Below, piece by piece: positions 1 through 9,098 of a stretch of DNA of 64,000 nt. Every line of letters starts with the position of its first letter. The stretch's first letter is position 1. The stretch is from Sphingobium lactosutens DS20 (lineage in GTDB: Bacteria; Pseudomonadota; Alphaproteobacteria; Sphingomonadales; Sphingomonadaceae). The notes beneath the pieces were generated by a model. It was not told where the DNA came from. It ran no database searches and worked only from the letters and a program-made list of their open reading frames with translations. The stretch is from positions 186,001 to 250,000 of the forward strand of contig NZ_ATDP01000101.1 of assembly GCF_000445105.1 (NCBI RefSeq). The letters are read 5' to 3'. The translations under genes and the position numbers were made by a program.

Positions 1-123
1 AAGCATGCTATCCTACTAGGCTTGGGATCAGCAACAAGCAGCTCTTGGATATTCCCTTTCGAGATCATGGGCACCGTCAGCTATTTCGGCTGCCGGCTCG
101 CACCAAGCACGATGCTGTTCGCC
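1..123. other. window edge, no gene assigned
   Basis: The first 123 bases lie beyond the stop codon of the flavin monooxygenase. Two plus-strand frames stay open from the window edge (one stops at 139-141, another near 165), so the tail of a convergent plus-strand gene may end here. The visible residues match no family I recognise, so nothing is called. Confidence 0.3.
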
Positions 124-1269
124 TTAAAAAGGTTGGTTTAACCGGCACAGCGCTCCCTCCAGAAGATTAGCATGTTGATCCGGAGGGCGATGCGCAAGCT
201 GGAGTTCACCCATCGCGACACTGGTTTCAATGACATCGCGGCAACGGTCAAACCGGCGTGCTTCATAGGCGTCGAGCCCGGCGCGCACATCGTCATGTGA
301 GGCAAGTTCCTCGGCCAAAGCGATGGCGCTTTCCACCGCCATGCCGGCCCCCGAAGCAAGATGCGGAGTCGTGGCGTGAGCGGCGTCACCCAGCAAGACG
401 ACGCGACCCATTGACCATGGCCGAGGTTGTAGCGCGGCGACCAGAGGCCGGTAGTTGACCCAGTCGTTCATCGTCATCGTATCGCGGATCCAGCCTGCGT
501 TGCCGCCAAAGTCAGCAAGCAGCGCCTTCAACGTCCGGAACAACTCCGCGTCGTCCATGAAATTCTCACGATCCTCGTGCGGCGTGAGCATCCACAGATA
601 CACGGTGTCGGCACCACAAAGCGTGATGCCGCAGGGATTGTCATGGCCCAGGAAAAATTCGCCGTCTTCCAGCCCGGGTGGCTTGCGAATGGAGATACGC
701 CAGCATCCTTGGCCGGTGGGCCGGGGCGGTTGCATGTGAGGGAACGCGAGTTGCCGGATGGTGGATGACACGCCGTCGGCGCCGATCACCAGGTCATATC
801 GCGCCTCTTCGCCATTGCTGAGCGTGACATTGACCGCATCATCGCGCTCCTCCATTGCCGACACTGTAACGCCCAGACGCACGGGCAGGGCAAGCTGTTC
901 GACCCGGCGTTGCATGATGCGATGAAGGGTCGGCCGCATGATGCCGCCGGTGGCGGGAAGCCCTTCCTCGATCACCGGCTCTTCGAGAATGTGGAGCAGC
1001 GTGCCGTCAAAGCGGAACAGGCGTGTGCGGCTCGTGATCGCGCCCTCGCGCTTGATTTCGTCGAGCAAACCCAGCCGGCGATAGGCGCGTAATGTCGGGC
1101 CGGTGATGGTTATTCCCGCACCATAGACGCGCCACTGCGGATCAAGATCGATCAGAGACACGGCGACGCCGCGCTCCGCCAAGCTGATGGCCGCGGCCAT
1201 CCCCCCGATGCCCCCCCCAACGACGAGCGCGCTCGTCACGCTGCAAATATGATCTTGTGCCATGCCCAT
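124..1269 (-). CDS. FAD-dependent aromatic-acid monooxygenase (salicylate/3-hydroxybenzoate hydroxylase type)
   Basis: This is a class A flavoprotein monooxygenase, a cytoplasmic enzyme expected to use NAD(P)H and O2 to hydroxylate an aromatic acid. At 381 residues it has the usual family length. The dinucleotide-binding motif GGGIGG lies at residues 18-23, the DG motif (IGADGV) near 160, and the second FAD motif (GDAAHATTPHLASGAG) near 290. The start is taken as ATG 1269; an in-frame ATG at 1263 is possible and no ribosome site decides between them. It is transcribed away from the TBDR that starts at 1398, across a 128-base shared promoter region. A 5'-truncated, frameshifted relative lies at 34130-34962. 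The family assignment is firm, but the substrate is unknown. Confidence 0.88.
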   Translation of the reverse strand: MGMAQDHICSVTSALVVGGGIGGMAAAISLAERGVAVSLIDLDPQWRVYGAGITITGPTLRAYRRLGLLDEIKREGAITSRTRLFRFDGTLLHILEEPVIEEGLPATGGIMRPTLHRIMQRRVEQLALPVRLGVTVSAMEERDDAVNVTLSNGEEARYDLVIGADGVSSTIRQLAFPHMQPPRPTGQGCWRISIRKPPGLEDGEFFLGHDNPCGITLCGADTVYLWMLTPHEDRENFMDDAELFRTLKALLADFGGNAGWIRDTMTMNDWVNYRPLVAALQPRPWSMGRVVLLGDAAHATTPHLASGAGMAVESAIALAEELASHDDVRAGLDAYEARRFDRCRDVIETSVAMGELQLAHRPPDQHANLLEGALCRLNQPF

Positions 1270-1307
1270 CGACTAGCGTGATGGATGAAACAGACAAATC
1301 CGAACTG

Positions 1308-1331
1308 TGGATGCCTTTCCATCCATATAAT
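1308..1331 (+). promoter_or_regulatory. candidate promoter with inverted repeat between monooxygenase and TBDR
   Basis: A perfect inverted repeat TGGATG-N6-CATCCA covers 1308-1325 and is followed directly by TATAAT at 1326-1331, in the shared region of two divergent genes. A further TGGATG half lies at 1282-1287. No convincing -35 box was found. The arrangement suits a repressor or activator site over the TBDR promoter. The regulator is unknown; the LysR at 4824 is the nearest candidate. Confidence 0.4.
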
Positions 1332-1397
1332 CGGTGTGACCTCCTGGCCCGGGTTCGATAGCTGCAGACGGAAAGACAAGGATAGGGGAGGCTCGTC

Positions 1398-3848
1398 GTG
1401 CCGTTTCAGTTTCGCGATGCGATGTGTTCGTCGGCTCTGGTCATGGCCCTTGCGGTTCCAGCCGGCATGGCCAATGCACAGGATAGCGGCGCCGCCGAGA
1501 GCGGCCTGGCCGATATCGTGGTCACCGCGCAGCGCAAGCAGGAGTCGGCCCAGACGGCCGCGATCGCGATTGACGCCGTGGGGGGCGATGCGCTGATCGC
1601 GCGGGGGATCGGCCAGGCCGAAGCGCTGACCAAGGCGGTTCCGGCGCTGACTGTCACCAATGGCGGCGGGTCCAACACGTCGATCTTCCTGCGTGGCGTG
1701 GGAAACATCACCAACAGCAGCTATAACGACCCTGCGGTGACGCCCAGCTATGACGGCGTGGTGCTAGGTCGCGCGGCTGGCGCGTTTGGCGCGGCCTTTT
1801 ACGATCTGGCGCGGGTGGAGGTCCTTAAAGGTCCACAAGGCATCCTTTACGGCCGCAACGCGACCGGTGGCGCGATCAACATCATCCCCAACCGGCCGGA
1901 ACTGGGCAAGCGTTCGGGTGGTTTTGCCGCCTCGATCGGCAATTATGACGCGGTCAGCGCCGAAGGCTTCGTCAACCTGCCGGTCGGCGATACCAGCGCG
2001 CTGCGCCTTGCCGCGATGAGGCAGGTGCATGACGGCTATAATCGAGATGGGACCGACGATCTCGACCGCAGCGGCGTGCGCGCGCAATGGCTGTTCGAGC
2101 CGAGCGACCGGATCAGCATCCGGGTAGGCGGGGACTATACCCATGTCGGCGGAATCGGCACGGGCGGCTCCTATATCGGCGCCTATGTGCAGGGCGCGAG
2201 CGGCTATAGTTTCGTGCCTGCGGGGCTGGACAGTTCCGAAGGCTTCAACACCACTGCCGCGAACGCCTATCGCCAGACGGCGCTCGGCGCGCCGGGTTTC
2301 GGTTTCCTGACGGCGATGAACCGCGTGCAATCGACCGACAATCGCTACTGGGGCGTGAACGCGGAGATCGCGATCAAGACTGGCATCGGCACGATCACGC
2401 TGCTGCCCGCCTATCGCAGGTCAGACGCCGAGAGCTATTTTTACGGGCCGGCTTTCAATACCGCCTATACCAAAGAAAAAGACAAGCAGATCAGCCTCGA
2501 GGCGCGGCTCGCCGGTCAGAAAGGGGGCGTCGAATATGTCCTCGGTGGCTTCTATTTCAACGAAACGATCGACAATGTGGGCGAATATAATCAGGAGTTT
2601 GTCCTGCCGATCCAGCATTATACGCACAAAACGAAAAGCTGGGCGAGCTTTGGCCAGCTAACTGGGCATCTCAGCGACCGCTTTCGCCTGGTCGGCGGCC
2701 TGCGTTATACGCATGATCGCAAGTCGATCGACGGGATCATCAACAATTTCATCGCCTTTTGCGGCGGCATTCCGCCGGTGACGCCGCCCGCTTCCTTCGC
2801 GGCGGGATGCGCTGCGCCTGGCGCGCTGCCGCGCTTCCCCAATTTTACGTCCACCGCCGACACAGTAAACTGGCTGATCGCCAATGGCTTCATCGCGCAA
2901 GGCAGCACAAACGAAGCCCGCGATCAGGTCTATCCGCTGAGCAACGGTCGGGGGCTGATCCTCAAGACCAACTATCCGGTGGTGGCGTCCGGCACATATA
3001 GCCGCGCGACATGGAAGGTCGGAGCAGAGTTCGACGCGGGGCCGCGATCGCTGCTCTACGCTACGGTCGAGACCGGTTATCGCGCCGGCGGCTTCCAGCT
3101 GTCGGAGGGCAATCCGGCCTATGATCCAGAATTCATCACCGCCTATACGATTGGATCGAAGAACCGCTTTTTCGGCAACCGCGTGCAGCTCAATGTCGAG
3201 GCCTTCTATTGGAAGTATAAAGACCAGCAGATCAACTATTTCTCCATTTCCCCCGACAGCGTGCTCATCAACACGATCGACAATGCGGGTCGGGCGGACA
3301 TCAAGGGGTTCGATGTCGATCTGATCGTCAAGCCCTTCGCTCGCACGACGTTGAACGGCAAGGTGCAGTATCTCAACACAGAGTATAAGGCGCTGACGCT
3401 GACCACCGCGTCGCCCCGCGACAACATCAACTGCCCATCCACGCCCACCGGCGGGCTGCTGAACGATGGGGTCACGCCCATCCTTGCCTTCAATTGCGCG
3501 GGTAGGCCGCTGCTATTCTCGCCCAAATGGACAGTGAATATGGGGGTGGAGCAGGTCATACCTGTTTCGGCTGGCGCAGAGTTGAGCGCGTCGGTCAACA
3601 GTTCCTGGCGTTCGTCGCAATATGGCGCGTTCGAATATCTCGATTTCGAGAAAATTCCCGGCTACTGGCTGACCGACGCCAGCTTGGCGCTGCGTCTGAC
3701 GGGCACGGATCTGTCGATCGGCCTGTTCGTCCAGAATATCGAAAACAAGCGGCGCATCGCCACACCACAATCGTCGCCCATCGGCTTTGCGATTGCGCGC
3801 TACACCGCGCCACGCACATACGGGCTTCGCGTCTCCTCGTCATTCTAG
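1398..3848 (+). CDS. TonB-dependent outer-membrane receptor
   Basis: This outer-membrane beta-barrel transporter should be energised by TonB-ExbBD and take up a substrate larger or scarcer than porins allow. It has 816 residues. A Sec signal peptide ends near residue 28 (ALAVPAGMANAQD). The plug begins with the typical DIVVTAQRK segment, contains RVEVLKGPQGILYGRNATGG near residue 150, and the chain ends in the aromatic barrel terminus SSSF. The start is GTG 1398, chosen for the AGGGGAG ribosome site at 1384-1390; ATG 1419 would cut into the signal peptide. The plug resembles the sphingomonad receptors found beside aromatic and lignin-monomer catabolic genes. The downstream epimerase gene starts 32 bases later and may be co-transcribed. 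Confidence 0.92.
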   Translation: MPFQFRDAMCSSALVMALAVPAGMANAQDSGAAESGLADIVVTAQRKQESAQTAAIAIDAVGGDALIARGIGQAEALTKAVPALTVTNGGGSNTSIFLRGVGNITNSSYNDPAVTPSYDGVVLGRAAGAFGAAFYDLARVEVLKGPQGILYGRNATGGAINIIPNRPELGKRSGGFAASIGNYDAVSAEGFVNLPVGDTSALRLAAMRQVHDGYNRDGTDDLDRSGVRAQWLFEPSDRISIRVGGDYTHVGGIGTGGSYIGAYVQGASGYSFVPAGLDSSEGFNTTAANAYRQTALGAPGFGFLTAMNRVQSTDNRYWGVNAEIAIKTGIGTITLLPAYRRSDAESYFYGPAFNTAYTKEKDKQISLEARLAGQKGGVEYVLGGFYFNETIDNVGEYNQEFVLPIQHYTHKTKSWASFGQLTGHLSDRFRLVGGLRYTHDRKSIDGIINNFIAFCGGIPPVTPPASFAAGCAAPGALPRFPNFTSTADTVNWLIANGFIAQGSTNEARDQVYPLSNGRGLILKTNYPVVASGTYSRATWKVGAEFDAGPRSLLYATVETGYRAGGFQLSEGNPAYDPEFITAYTIGSKNRFFGNRVQLNVEAFYWKYKDQQINYFSISPDSVLINTIDNAGRADIKGFDVDLIVKPFARTTLNGKVQYLNTEYKALTLTTASPRDNINCPSTPTGGLLNDGVTPILAFNCAGRPLLFSPKWTVNMGVEQVIPVSAGAELSASVNSSWRSSQYGAFEYLDFEKIPGYWLTDASLALRLTGTDLSIGLFVQNIENKRRIATPQSSPIGFAIARYTAPRTYGLRVSSSF

Positions 3849-3880
3849 GATCGGGCATTGGCACAGCAAGCGAGCAGGAC

Positions 3881-4801
3881 ATGAAGATCGTCGTGACGGG
3901 GGCGGGGGGCTTTGTCGGCCGGCGTCTGGTGGAAAGGCTGGTGACGCGAGGAGATATTGTCACCGGGACGGACACGGTTTCAGGCAGCGTGCCGGACGGC
4001 GCGCTGGAAGTCGCCGGCGACATCGCCGATCCGCAGGTCCGGGGTGCGGCGCTGGCCGGAGGATGCGATGCGATCGTGCATCTGGCAACGGTTCCGGGCG
4101 GGGCGGCGGAGGCGGACCCCGCTGCATCCTGGCGCATCAACGTGGAGGCGATGCACGATCTGTTGCAGGAAGCCAGCCTACAGCGGCCCGGGCTTCGTTT
4201 CGTCTATGCCAGTTCGATCGCCGTCTATGGCGATTCGCTGCCCGCGCAGGTAGACGACAACACGCCGCTGTCGCCGCGCCTGATCTACGGCGGGCACAAG
4301 GCGATGATGGAACAGGCTCTTGCCATGTTGTCCAATCGCGGCGCGATCGATGGCGTCACCATTCGGCTGCCTGGCGTCCTGGCGCGTCCGAAGGGGCCGT
4401 CTGGCATGAAATCGGCGTTCATGAGCAATCTGTTTCACGCCTTGCGCGCCGGCGAACGGTTCCTATGCCCCGTGTCGGGCGCAGGCACGATCTGGGCGCA
4501 ATCACTCGACAGGGTGGTGGACAATTTCGTGCACGCGCTGAGCATGAATACTGGCAGGATGCCCCCGACGCGTGCGGTGACGCTGCCGGCGGTCCGCTGC
4601 ACCATGGGGGCGCTCGCGCAGGAGGTCGCACGGCAATGCGGGCGCAAACCCGACCTGGTCAGCTATGATCCCGATCCGGTGCTACAAGCTGGCTTCGCGG
4701 CGCAGCCGCCGCTGATAACCCCCGCCGCGGAACGCGCCGGTTTTGCGCATGACGGAAATCTTGCTAAGCTGGTCGAAAGCGCCCTGCGGACATTGTCGTA
4801 G
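3881..4801 (+). CDS. NAD-dependent epimerase/dehydratase-like extended SDR
   Basis: An extended short-chain dehydrogenase of 306 residues, similar in layout to D-erythronate dehydrogenase (DenD) and UDP-sugar epimerases. The N-terminal GAGGFVG nucleotide motif is at residues 7-13. The catalytic Ser lies in YASSIAVYGD, and the YGGHK stretch supplies Tyr and Lys of YxxxK. The start is ATG 3881, where homology to the family begins; the reading frame is open further upstream, but that part overlaps the TBDR. A weak AGCAGG precedes the start. It sits between a TBDR and a LysR gene, so it more likely oxidises or isomerises a carbonyl or polyol in the catabolic island than makes surface sugars. The substrate is unknown. 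Confidence 0.75.
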   Translation: MKIVVTGAGGFVGRRLVERLVTRGDIVTGTDTVSGSVPDGALEVAGDIADPQVRGAALAGGCDAIVHLATVPGGAAEADPAASWRINVEAMHDLLQEASLQRPGLRFVYASSIAVYGDSLPAQVDDNTPLSPRLIYGGHKAMMEQALAMLSNRGAIDGVTIRLPGVLARPKGPSGMKSAFMSNLFHALRAGERFLCPVSGAGTIWAQSLDRVVDNFVHALSMNTGRMPPTRAVTLPAVRCTMGALAQEVARQCGRKPDLVSYDPDPVLQAGFAAQPPLITPAAERAGFAHDGNLAKLVESALRTLS

Positions 4802-4823
4802 AGGCGCGGAACGGGAGGATGTG

Positions 4824-5828
4824 ATGCGGTTCGGCAGGCTGGACCTCAATCTGCTGGTGGCGCTCGACGCGCTGTTAACCGAGCGTAGCGTATCGCTGGC
4901 CGCCGACAAGCTGTGCCTGTCCCAGTCGGCCACCTCCAGCGCGCTAGGGCGACTTCGCGAATATTTTGGCGACGAGTTGCTGGTGGTGAAGGGCCGCCAC
5001 ATGATCCTGACTGCGCGGGCCGAGGAACTGATCGAGCCGGTGCGCGCCGTGCTGGAACAGGTGCGCACCACGATCACTGTCCAACCGCCCTTCGACCCCG
5101 CAACGGCGGAACGACAGATCGGCATCATGGCGTCCGACTATTCGACGCAGGTTCTGCTGGCGGACGCGATCGCCGCGATGGAAAAGGACGCGCCGGGCAT
5201 CCGCTTCGAAATCCAGCCGATGAACGATAACCCGGTCGATACGCTGGAGCGCGGCTATGTCGATCTGCTGCTCACGATCGATTATGCGATTTCGACCGAC
5301 CATCCAAGCCAGCTCTTGTTCGAGGATGACTATGTCGTGCTGGGCTGGAGCGAAAACCCGGCGATGCATGAGACGATGACGCGAGAGACCTATTTTTCCC
5401 TTGGGCATGTCACGGCACGTTTTGGCAAGGCGCGGCTGGCGGCGTTCGACGAATGGTTCGTGCGGCGGCAGAAGCAGCAGCGGCGGGTAGAAGTCGTCGC
5501 ACCCACCTTTCTTTCGCTGGCCGGGCTGGTGGTCAATACGAACCGGATCGCCACCGTTCATCGCAAGATGGCCGACATCTTCGTGCAAAGCCTTCCGCTG
5601 GTTACCTGCGAGACGCCCTTCACGATCCCACCGATCCGCGAGACGATCCAATGGCATATCAGCAACAATAACGACAGCGCGCTGCGCTGGGTTGTGGAGC
5701 GGCTGGGCGTAGCAGCGCAACGGCAGCAGGGCGCGCGGAACGTCGTGACCCTGAATGATGCGGAGCGCGTCGCGCGGGAACGTGAGCGGATCGACTTCGC
5801 CTATCGCCTGAAATCCAACAATTTTTAA
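4824..5828 (+). CDS. LysR-family transcriptional regulator (NahR/NodD/LinR-like)
   Basis: A DNA-binding regulator of 334 residues. The N-terminal winged helix (LDLNLLVALDALLTERSVSLAA, with recognition helix SQSATSSALGRLREYF) is typical of the NodD/NahR branch, which responds to aromatic inducers. The remaining ~230 residues form the periplasmic-binding-protein-like effector domain. The start is ATG 4824, preceded by GGGAGGA at 4813-4819; the adjacent GTG 4821 is too close to that ribosome site. The gene ends three bases before the stop of the convergent HxlR gene. By family and position it is the prime candidate to activate the neighbouring catabolic operons in response to an aromatic ligand. 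Confidence 0.88.
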   Translation: MRFGRLDLNLLVALDALLTERSVSLAADKLCLSQSATSSALGRLREYFGDELLVVKGRHMILTARAEELIEPVRAVLEQVRTTITVQPPFDPATAERQIGIMASDYSTQVLLADAIAAMEKDAPGIRFEIQPMNDNPVDTLERGYVDLLLTIDYAISTDHPSQLLFEDDYVVLGWSENPAMHETMTRETYFSLGHVTARFGKARLAAFDEWFVRRQKQQRRVEVVAPTFLSLAGLVVNTNRIATVHRKMADIFVQSLPLVTCETPFTIPPIRETIQWHISNNNDSALRWVVERLGVAAQRQQGARNVVTLNDAERVARERERIDFAYRLKSNNF

Positions 5829-5831
5829 AGC

Positions 5832-6278
5832 TTAATAGGAGTCCGACCGGCTATGGTCGTAGCGGTCGCGGGCGGCAATGATCCCGGACGAACGGTCGTT
5901 GATCCACGCGATCATCCGTTCGGATTCCGCCGCAAGTTCGATGCCCAGGTCCGACAAACGATAGCTCACCTTGGGCGGAATATCGTCCGTCACCGTACGG
6001 ATGACAAATCCGTCCCGCTCCAGCGCGCGCAGCTTCAGCGTCAATACGCGCTGCGATATGTCTTGCTCATAGGATAGCGCCGCCAGCACGCGTCTTAGAT
6101 CGGCGTGCCGCAAATCGCCGTGGCGCAGGACAAGGAGAATGAGGCTGGTCCAGCGATCGCCCAGCATCGCCATGACCGATCGCGGCGGCGATGCGGGGTC
6201 GGTTCCATGGCGCGCCATCTCCAGTGCCAGGGCCGTGAAGGCGGGCTGCTCCAGAGGGTCCGAGATCCTGTTCTTCAT
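5832..6278 (-). CDS. HxlR-family transcriptional regulator
   Basis: A 148-residue winged-helix protein, slightly longer than most HxlR members (~110-130). The core reads MLGDRWTSLILLVLRHGDLRHADLRRVL, followed by ISQRVLTLKLRALERDGFVIR and the PPKVSYRLSDLG wing, which is characteristic of the family. The start is ATG 6278, about where HxlR homology begins; the frame is open far upstream only as a shadow of the divergent SDR. HxlR proteins act as dimers and often sense quinones, aldehydes or other electrophiles. It diverges from the SDR at 6366, so it likely controls the SDR / flavoprotein / VOC group and itself. Confidence 0.85.
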   Translation of the reverse strand: MKNRISDPLEQPAFTALALEMARHGTDPASPPRSVMAMLGDRWTSLILLVLRHGDLRHADLRRVLAALSYEQDISQRVLTLKLRALERDGFVIRTVTDDIPPKVSYRLSDLGIELAAESERMIAWINDRSSGIIAARDRYDHSRSDSY

Positions 6279-6287
6279 GTGCGGCAG

Positions 6288-6303
6288 GGTACAAAAAAGT
6301 GCC
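6288..6303. promoter_or_regulatory. candidate HxlR operator
   Basis: The near-palindrome GGTAC-AAAAAA-GTGCC lies ten bases upstream of the hxlR-like start codon and 63 bases before the divergent SDR. HxlR proteins commonly bind GTAC-type dyads next to their own gene. The arms match at four of five positions. The call is inferred from position and symmetry only. Confidence 0.3.
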
Positions 6304-6365
6304 GTCTTCTGTCCACTGACGCCATGGTTATGAACAGTCAAAAGCAAAGGGAGAGGAGCGGAACG

Positions 6366-7172
6366 ATGGATGCGACAAGGCTGCATGACAAGGTGGTCAT
6401 CATCACCGGCGGGGCCGGGGGCATAGGGGCCGCCACGGCGCGGCTCATGGCGGAGCGGGGCGCGCGTGTCGTTGTCGCCGACATTGCCGAGGGCGCTGCG
6501 CAGAATGTCGCCGATATGCTCGGAAACGCGATCGCCTTTCGGGTTGACCTTGCGGATCGGGCGTCGGTCGAAGCGATGATCGCTGCCACCGTCGAGCATT
6601 TCGGCCGCATCGACATATTGCACAACAATGCCGCGCTGCTCAGTCCCGAAGTCGCCCGCGCCGATGCCGACATTGAAACCATGGACGTCGATGTCTGGGA
6701 CCGCACCTTTGCCGTCAATGTGCGCGGCGCGATGATTGCGTGCCGGGCGGCGCTCCCGCACCTGCGCGCCGCGCGGGGTAATATCGTCAATACCGTCAGC
6801 AACCTCGCCCTGCAGGGGCATATGATCCAGGCCGCTTATTCCTCCTCCAAGGCCGCGCTCATTCAGATGACGCGGGCGATCGCCGCCAGCCATGGCGTGC
6901 ATGGCGTCCGCTGCAACGCGGTCGCCCCCGGCATGACCATGACCCCGGCGCTGCGCGACGCCTTTCCGCCCGCGCTGCGCCGCGCGGTCGAGGAGGAAAC
7001 GCTGCGCGACCGGATGGGTGAGCCGGAGGATATTGCTGAGGCCGTCGCCTTCCTGGCGTCCGACGCCGCGCGCAACATCACGGGCCAAGTGCTGGTCGCC
7101 GATGGTGGCTGCGCCAGCCATGTCCCCGGCATCGGCCGGTTCCGTTCCTTTTTCGCTGGAGAACAGGCATGA
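6366..7172 (+). CDS. short-chain dehydrogenase/reductase
   Basis: A classical SDR of 268 residues for NAD(P)-dependent oxidation or reduction of an alcohol/ketone. The cofactor motif TGGAGGIG is at residues ~14-21. NNAALL follows the fourth strand, the catalytic Ser is in NTVSN, and YSSSK gives Tyr and Lys. The start is ATG 6366, preceded by GGGAGAGGAG around 6350-6359. The last four bases overlap the start of the flavoprotein gene (ATGA), so the two are translationally coupled. The C-terminus carries about 15 residues beyond the usual end. The substrate is unknown, but it belongs to the aromatic-type catabolic island. Confidence 0.85.
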   Translation: MDATRLHDKVVIITGGAGGIGAATARLMAERGARVVVADIAEGAAQNVADMLGNAIAFRVDLADRASVEAMIAATVEHFGRIDILHNNAALLSPEVARADADIETMDVDVWDRTFAVNVRGAMIACRAALPHLRAARGNIVNTVSNLALQGHMIQAAYSSSKAALIQMTRAIAASHGVHGVRCNAVAPGMTMTPALRDAFPPALRRAVEEETLRDRMGEPEDIAEAVAFLASDAARNITGQVLVADGGCASHVPGIGRFRSFFAGEQA

Positions 7173-8755
7173 GCCGTTATGATATTGTCGTGATGGGCGC
7201 GGGCCATAACGGGCTGGTGGCGGCTGCCTATATGGCCAAGGCCGGGAAGAAGGTGCTCGTGCTGGAGCGCAAGCCCCATTATGGCGGCGGTGTCTCCACC
7301 CGCGAGTTGATACGCCCCGGCTATTGGCATGACGAGCACAGCAATGTGCACATCATGATCCAGGGCAACCCGATGCTGCGCGAGGACGAACTGGGGCTGC
7401 TGTCCAAATTCGGCCTAGAATATATTTATCCCGAACTGCCCCACGCGTCCGTCTTCGCGGACGGCACGGTGGTTCGCTCCTGGCGTGATCTTGACCGCAC
7501 CTGTCAGGAGATCGCCGCCTTCTCGCCCAAGGACGCCGACGCTTATCGCAGCTTCGCTCAGGCGAGCATGGCGGCACTGCCGATGTTCATGTCGGGCCTT
7601 TACGCGCCGCCCTTCCCGATGGGTGCGTTCGTGGCGATGATGGACCAGTCGGACGAGGGACGCTTCCTGCTGGACGTGATGCAGCGCTCCGCGCTCGATG
7701 TCGTGAACCACTATTTCGAGAGCGACCTGCTGCGCATCCATATTGTCCGGATGGTGACTGAAAATTTGCAGATGCCCGACGAGCTGGGCACGGGGATGGG
7801 GGCGTTCCTGATGCCAGGCATCATCCATGCCTATGGCTGTTCCATGCCCAAGGGGGGGTCGGGGCAGCTCAGCCACGCGCTGGTCCGCGCCATCGAGCAT
7901 TTCAACGGAGAGGTCCGCTGCGACGCCGAGGTGCGGCGGGTTCTCATTTCGTCCGGTCGTGCCGTCGGGCTTGAACTGGTCGATGGCGAGACCTTCATGG
8001 CGGCCGACGGGGTGATCGGGGCGATCCATCCGCATGTGCTGCGCAAATTCGTGGCAGAAACCCCGGAACCGGTATTGCAGCGGGCCGAGCGCGTGACCCA
8101 AAGCACCTTCTCGATCAATCTCACCCATCTGACGCTCAAGGAGCGGCTCCGGCTCAAGGTCGGCAACGAGACAAATGCGATGATGACTGAGTTGATGGAC
8201 TTCTACACCGTGCGCGACATGCTGCTCGAATATGACAAGTTGCGACGCGGCGAGGTGTCCGAGCGGCTGATCGCAGGCGGCGACAACACGATCTTCGATC
8301 CAAGCCGTGCCCCCGAAGGTGCCGGCGTCTTTTATGGCGTCAACTTCGCGCCCTATGACCTCCATCCCGGCGGACCGTCATCATGGGACGTGCAAAAGGA
8401 GGACATCGCCGACCGGGCGCTGGCGCAATATCGCAAATTTTACGCGAACCTGACCGAGGACAATATCAGTGGCCGGCTGATCCGGTCGCCGCTTGACCAT
8501 GAGCGCGACAGTCCGGCGAGCTTTATCAAGGGCGACATTCATGGCTGCGCCCCCTTCTTCTACCAGAGTGTCGGGCACCGGCCGACTCCAGACTTGGGAT
8601 CGCTGCGGGTGCCGGGCGTCGAAGGACTCTATCTGGTCGGGCCGTTCATGCATCCGGGTGGCGGTGTGTTCGGCGCGGGCCGGGCCACCGCGATTCAGAT
8701 GATGGACGACATGGACATTGATTATGACAAGGTGTGCGGGAGGGCGGTGCAATGA
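7169..8755 (+). CDS. CrtI/phytoene-desaturase-like FAD oxidoreductase
   Basis: A 528-residue flavoprotein of the phytoene-desaturase / carotene-ketolase superfamily. The FAD motif GAGHNGLVAAAY begins at residue ~9 and is followed by the GGG turn (HYGGGVSTRE). The C-terminal FAD signature YLVGPFMHPGGGVFGAGR lies near residue 490. No carotenoid genes are nearby, and the set of an SDR upstream and a VOC protein downstream suggests desaturation or oxidation of a catabolic intermediate instead. The ATG overlaps the SDR stop, and a GGAG site precedes it. The superfamily is certain; the role is inferred from context. Confidence 0.85.
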   Translation: MSRYDIVVMGAGHNGLVAAAYMAKAGKKVLVLERKPHYGGGVSTRELIRPGYWHDEHSNVHIMIQGNPMLREDELGLLSKFGLEYIYPELPHASVFADGTVVRSWRDLDRTCQEIAAFSPKDADAYRSFAQASMAALPMFMSGLYAPPFPMGAFVAMMDQSDEGRFLLDVMQRSALDVVNHYFESDLLRIHIVRMVTENLQMPDELGTGMGAFLMPGIIHAYGCSMPKGGSGQLSHALVRAIEHFNGEVRCDAEVRRVLISSGRAVGLELVDGETFMAADGVIGAIHPHVLRKFVAETPEPVLQRAERVTQSTFSINLTHLTLKERLRLKVGNETNAMMTELMDFYTVRDMLLEYDKLRRGEVSERLIAGGDNTIFDPSRAPEGAGVFYGVNFAPYDLHPGGPSSWDVQKEDIADRALAQYRKFYANLTEDNISGRLIRSPLDHERDSPASFIKGDIHGCAPFFYQSVGHRPTPDLGSLRVPGVEGLYLVGPFMHPGGGVFGAGRATAIQMMDDMDIDYDKVCGRAVQ

Positions 8756-8988
8756 ACCAGCGACAAACCAAGGCGGCAGTCATGACGATCCTGGACGGCA
8801 ACGACCGAGAACTGATGGTTGTGCGTAAGCTGGAGCGCGATGGTGACGCTCTGGTGATCCGGGGCAAGATTTTCGGCGCGATGCCGATGGTGGCCAAGGT
8901 GACGCCGGATCAGGCTCGCGCGGCGTTGAAGCTGCTCGACCTGGGAACAATCCTGTTCCTGCTGTCGCTGCCGTTTCGCAAGGGCTGA
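8752..8988 (+). CDS. small protein of unknown function (78 aa)
   Basis: A 78-residue protein whose ATG overlaps the stop of the flavoprotein gene (ATGA) and is preceded by GGGAGGGCGG, a good ribosome site. The sequence has a charged N-terminal half (ILDGNDRELMVVRKLERDGDALVIRGK) and ends in a leucine-rich amphipathic stretch (LLDLGTILFLLSLPFRKG). It could be a subunit or chaperone of the flavoprotein, since tight coupling usually reflects a shared complex. I do not recognise the family. Codon use and coupling support it as a real gene. Confidence 0.65.
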   Translation: MNQRQTKAAVMTILDGNDRELMVVRKLERDGDALVIRGKIFGAMPMVAKVTPDQARAALKLLDLGTILFLLSLPFRKG

Positions 8989-9098
8989 TCATCCGGCCAA
9001 TTCGGTCCTGTAAATAGGTGCCGTCCCAAAAGCCGCGTTTCTCGCTCGTGCGCCCTGCGGCCATAAGAATGTGTGATAATATTTGGGGTTTTTGGGCA

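Noticed and set aside
3527..3880. N-terminal extension of the epimerase
   Set aside because: It overlaps the TBDR end in another frame, while the nucleotide-binding motif begins right after ATG 3881.
6279..7121. Minus-strand extension of the HxlR gene
   Set aside because: It lies opposite the SDR gene and has low-complexity shadow sequence; HxlR proteins are ~110-150 residues.
7169..8755. Carotenoid biosynthesis by the CrtI-like protein
   Set aside because: There are no crtB, crtE or crtY-like genes near, and it is coupled to an SDR and a VOC gene.
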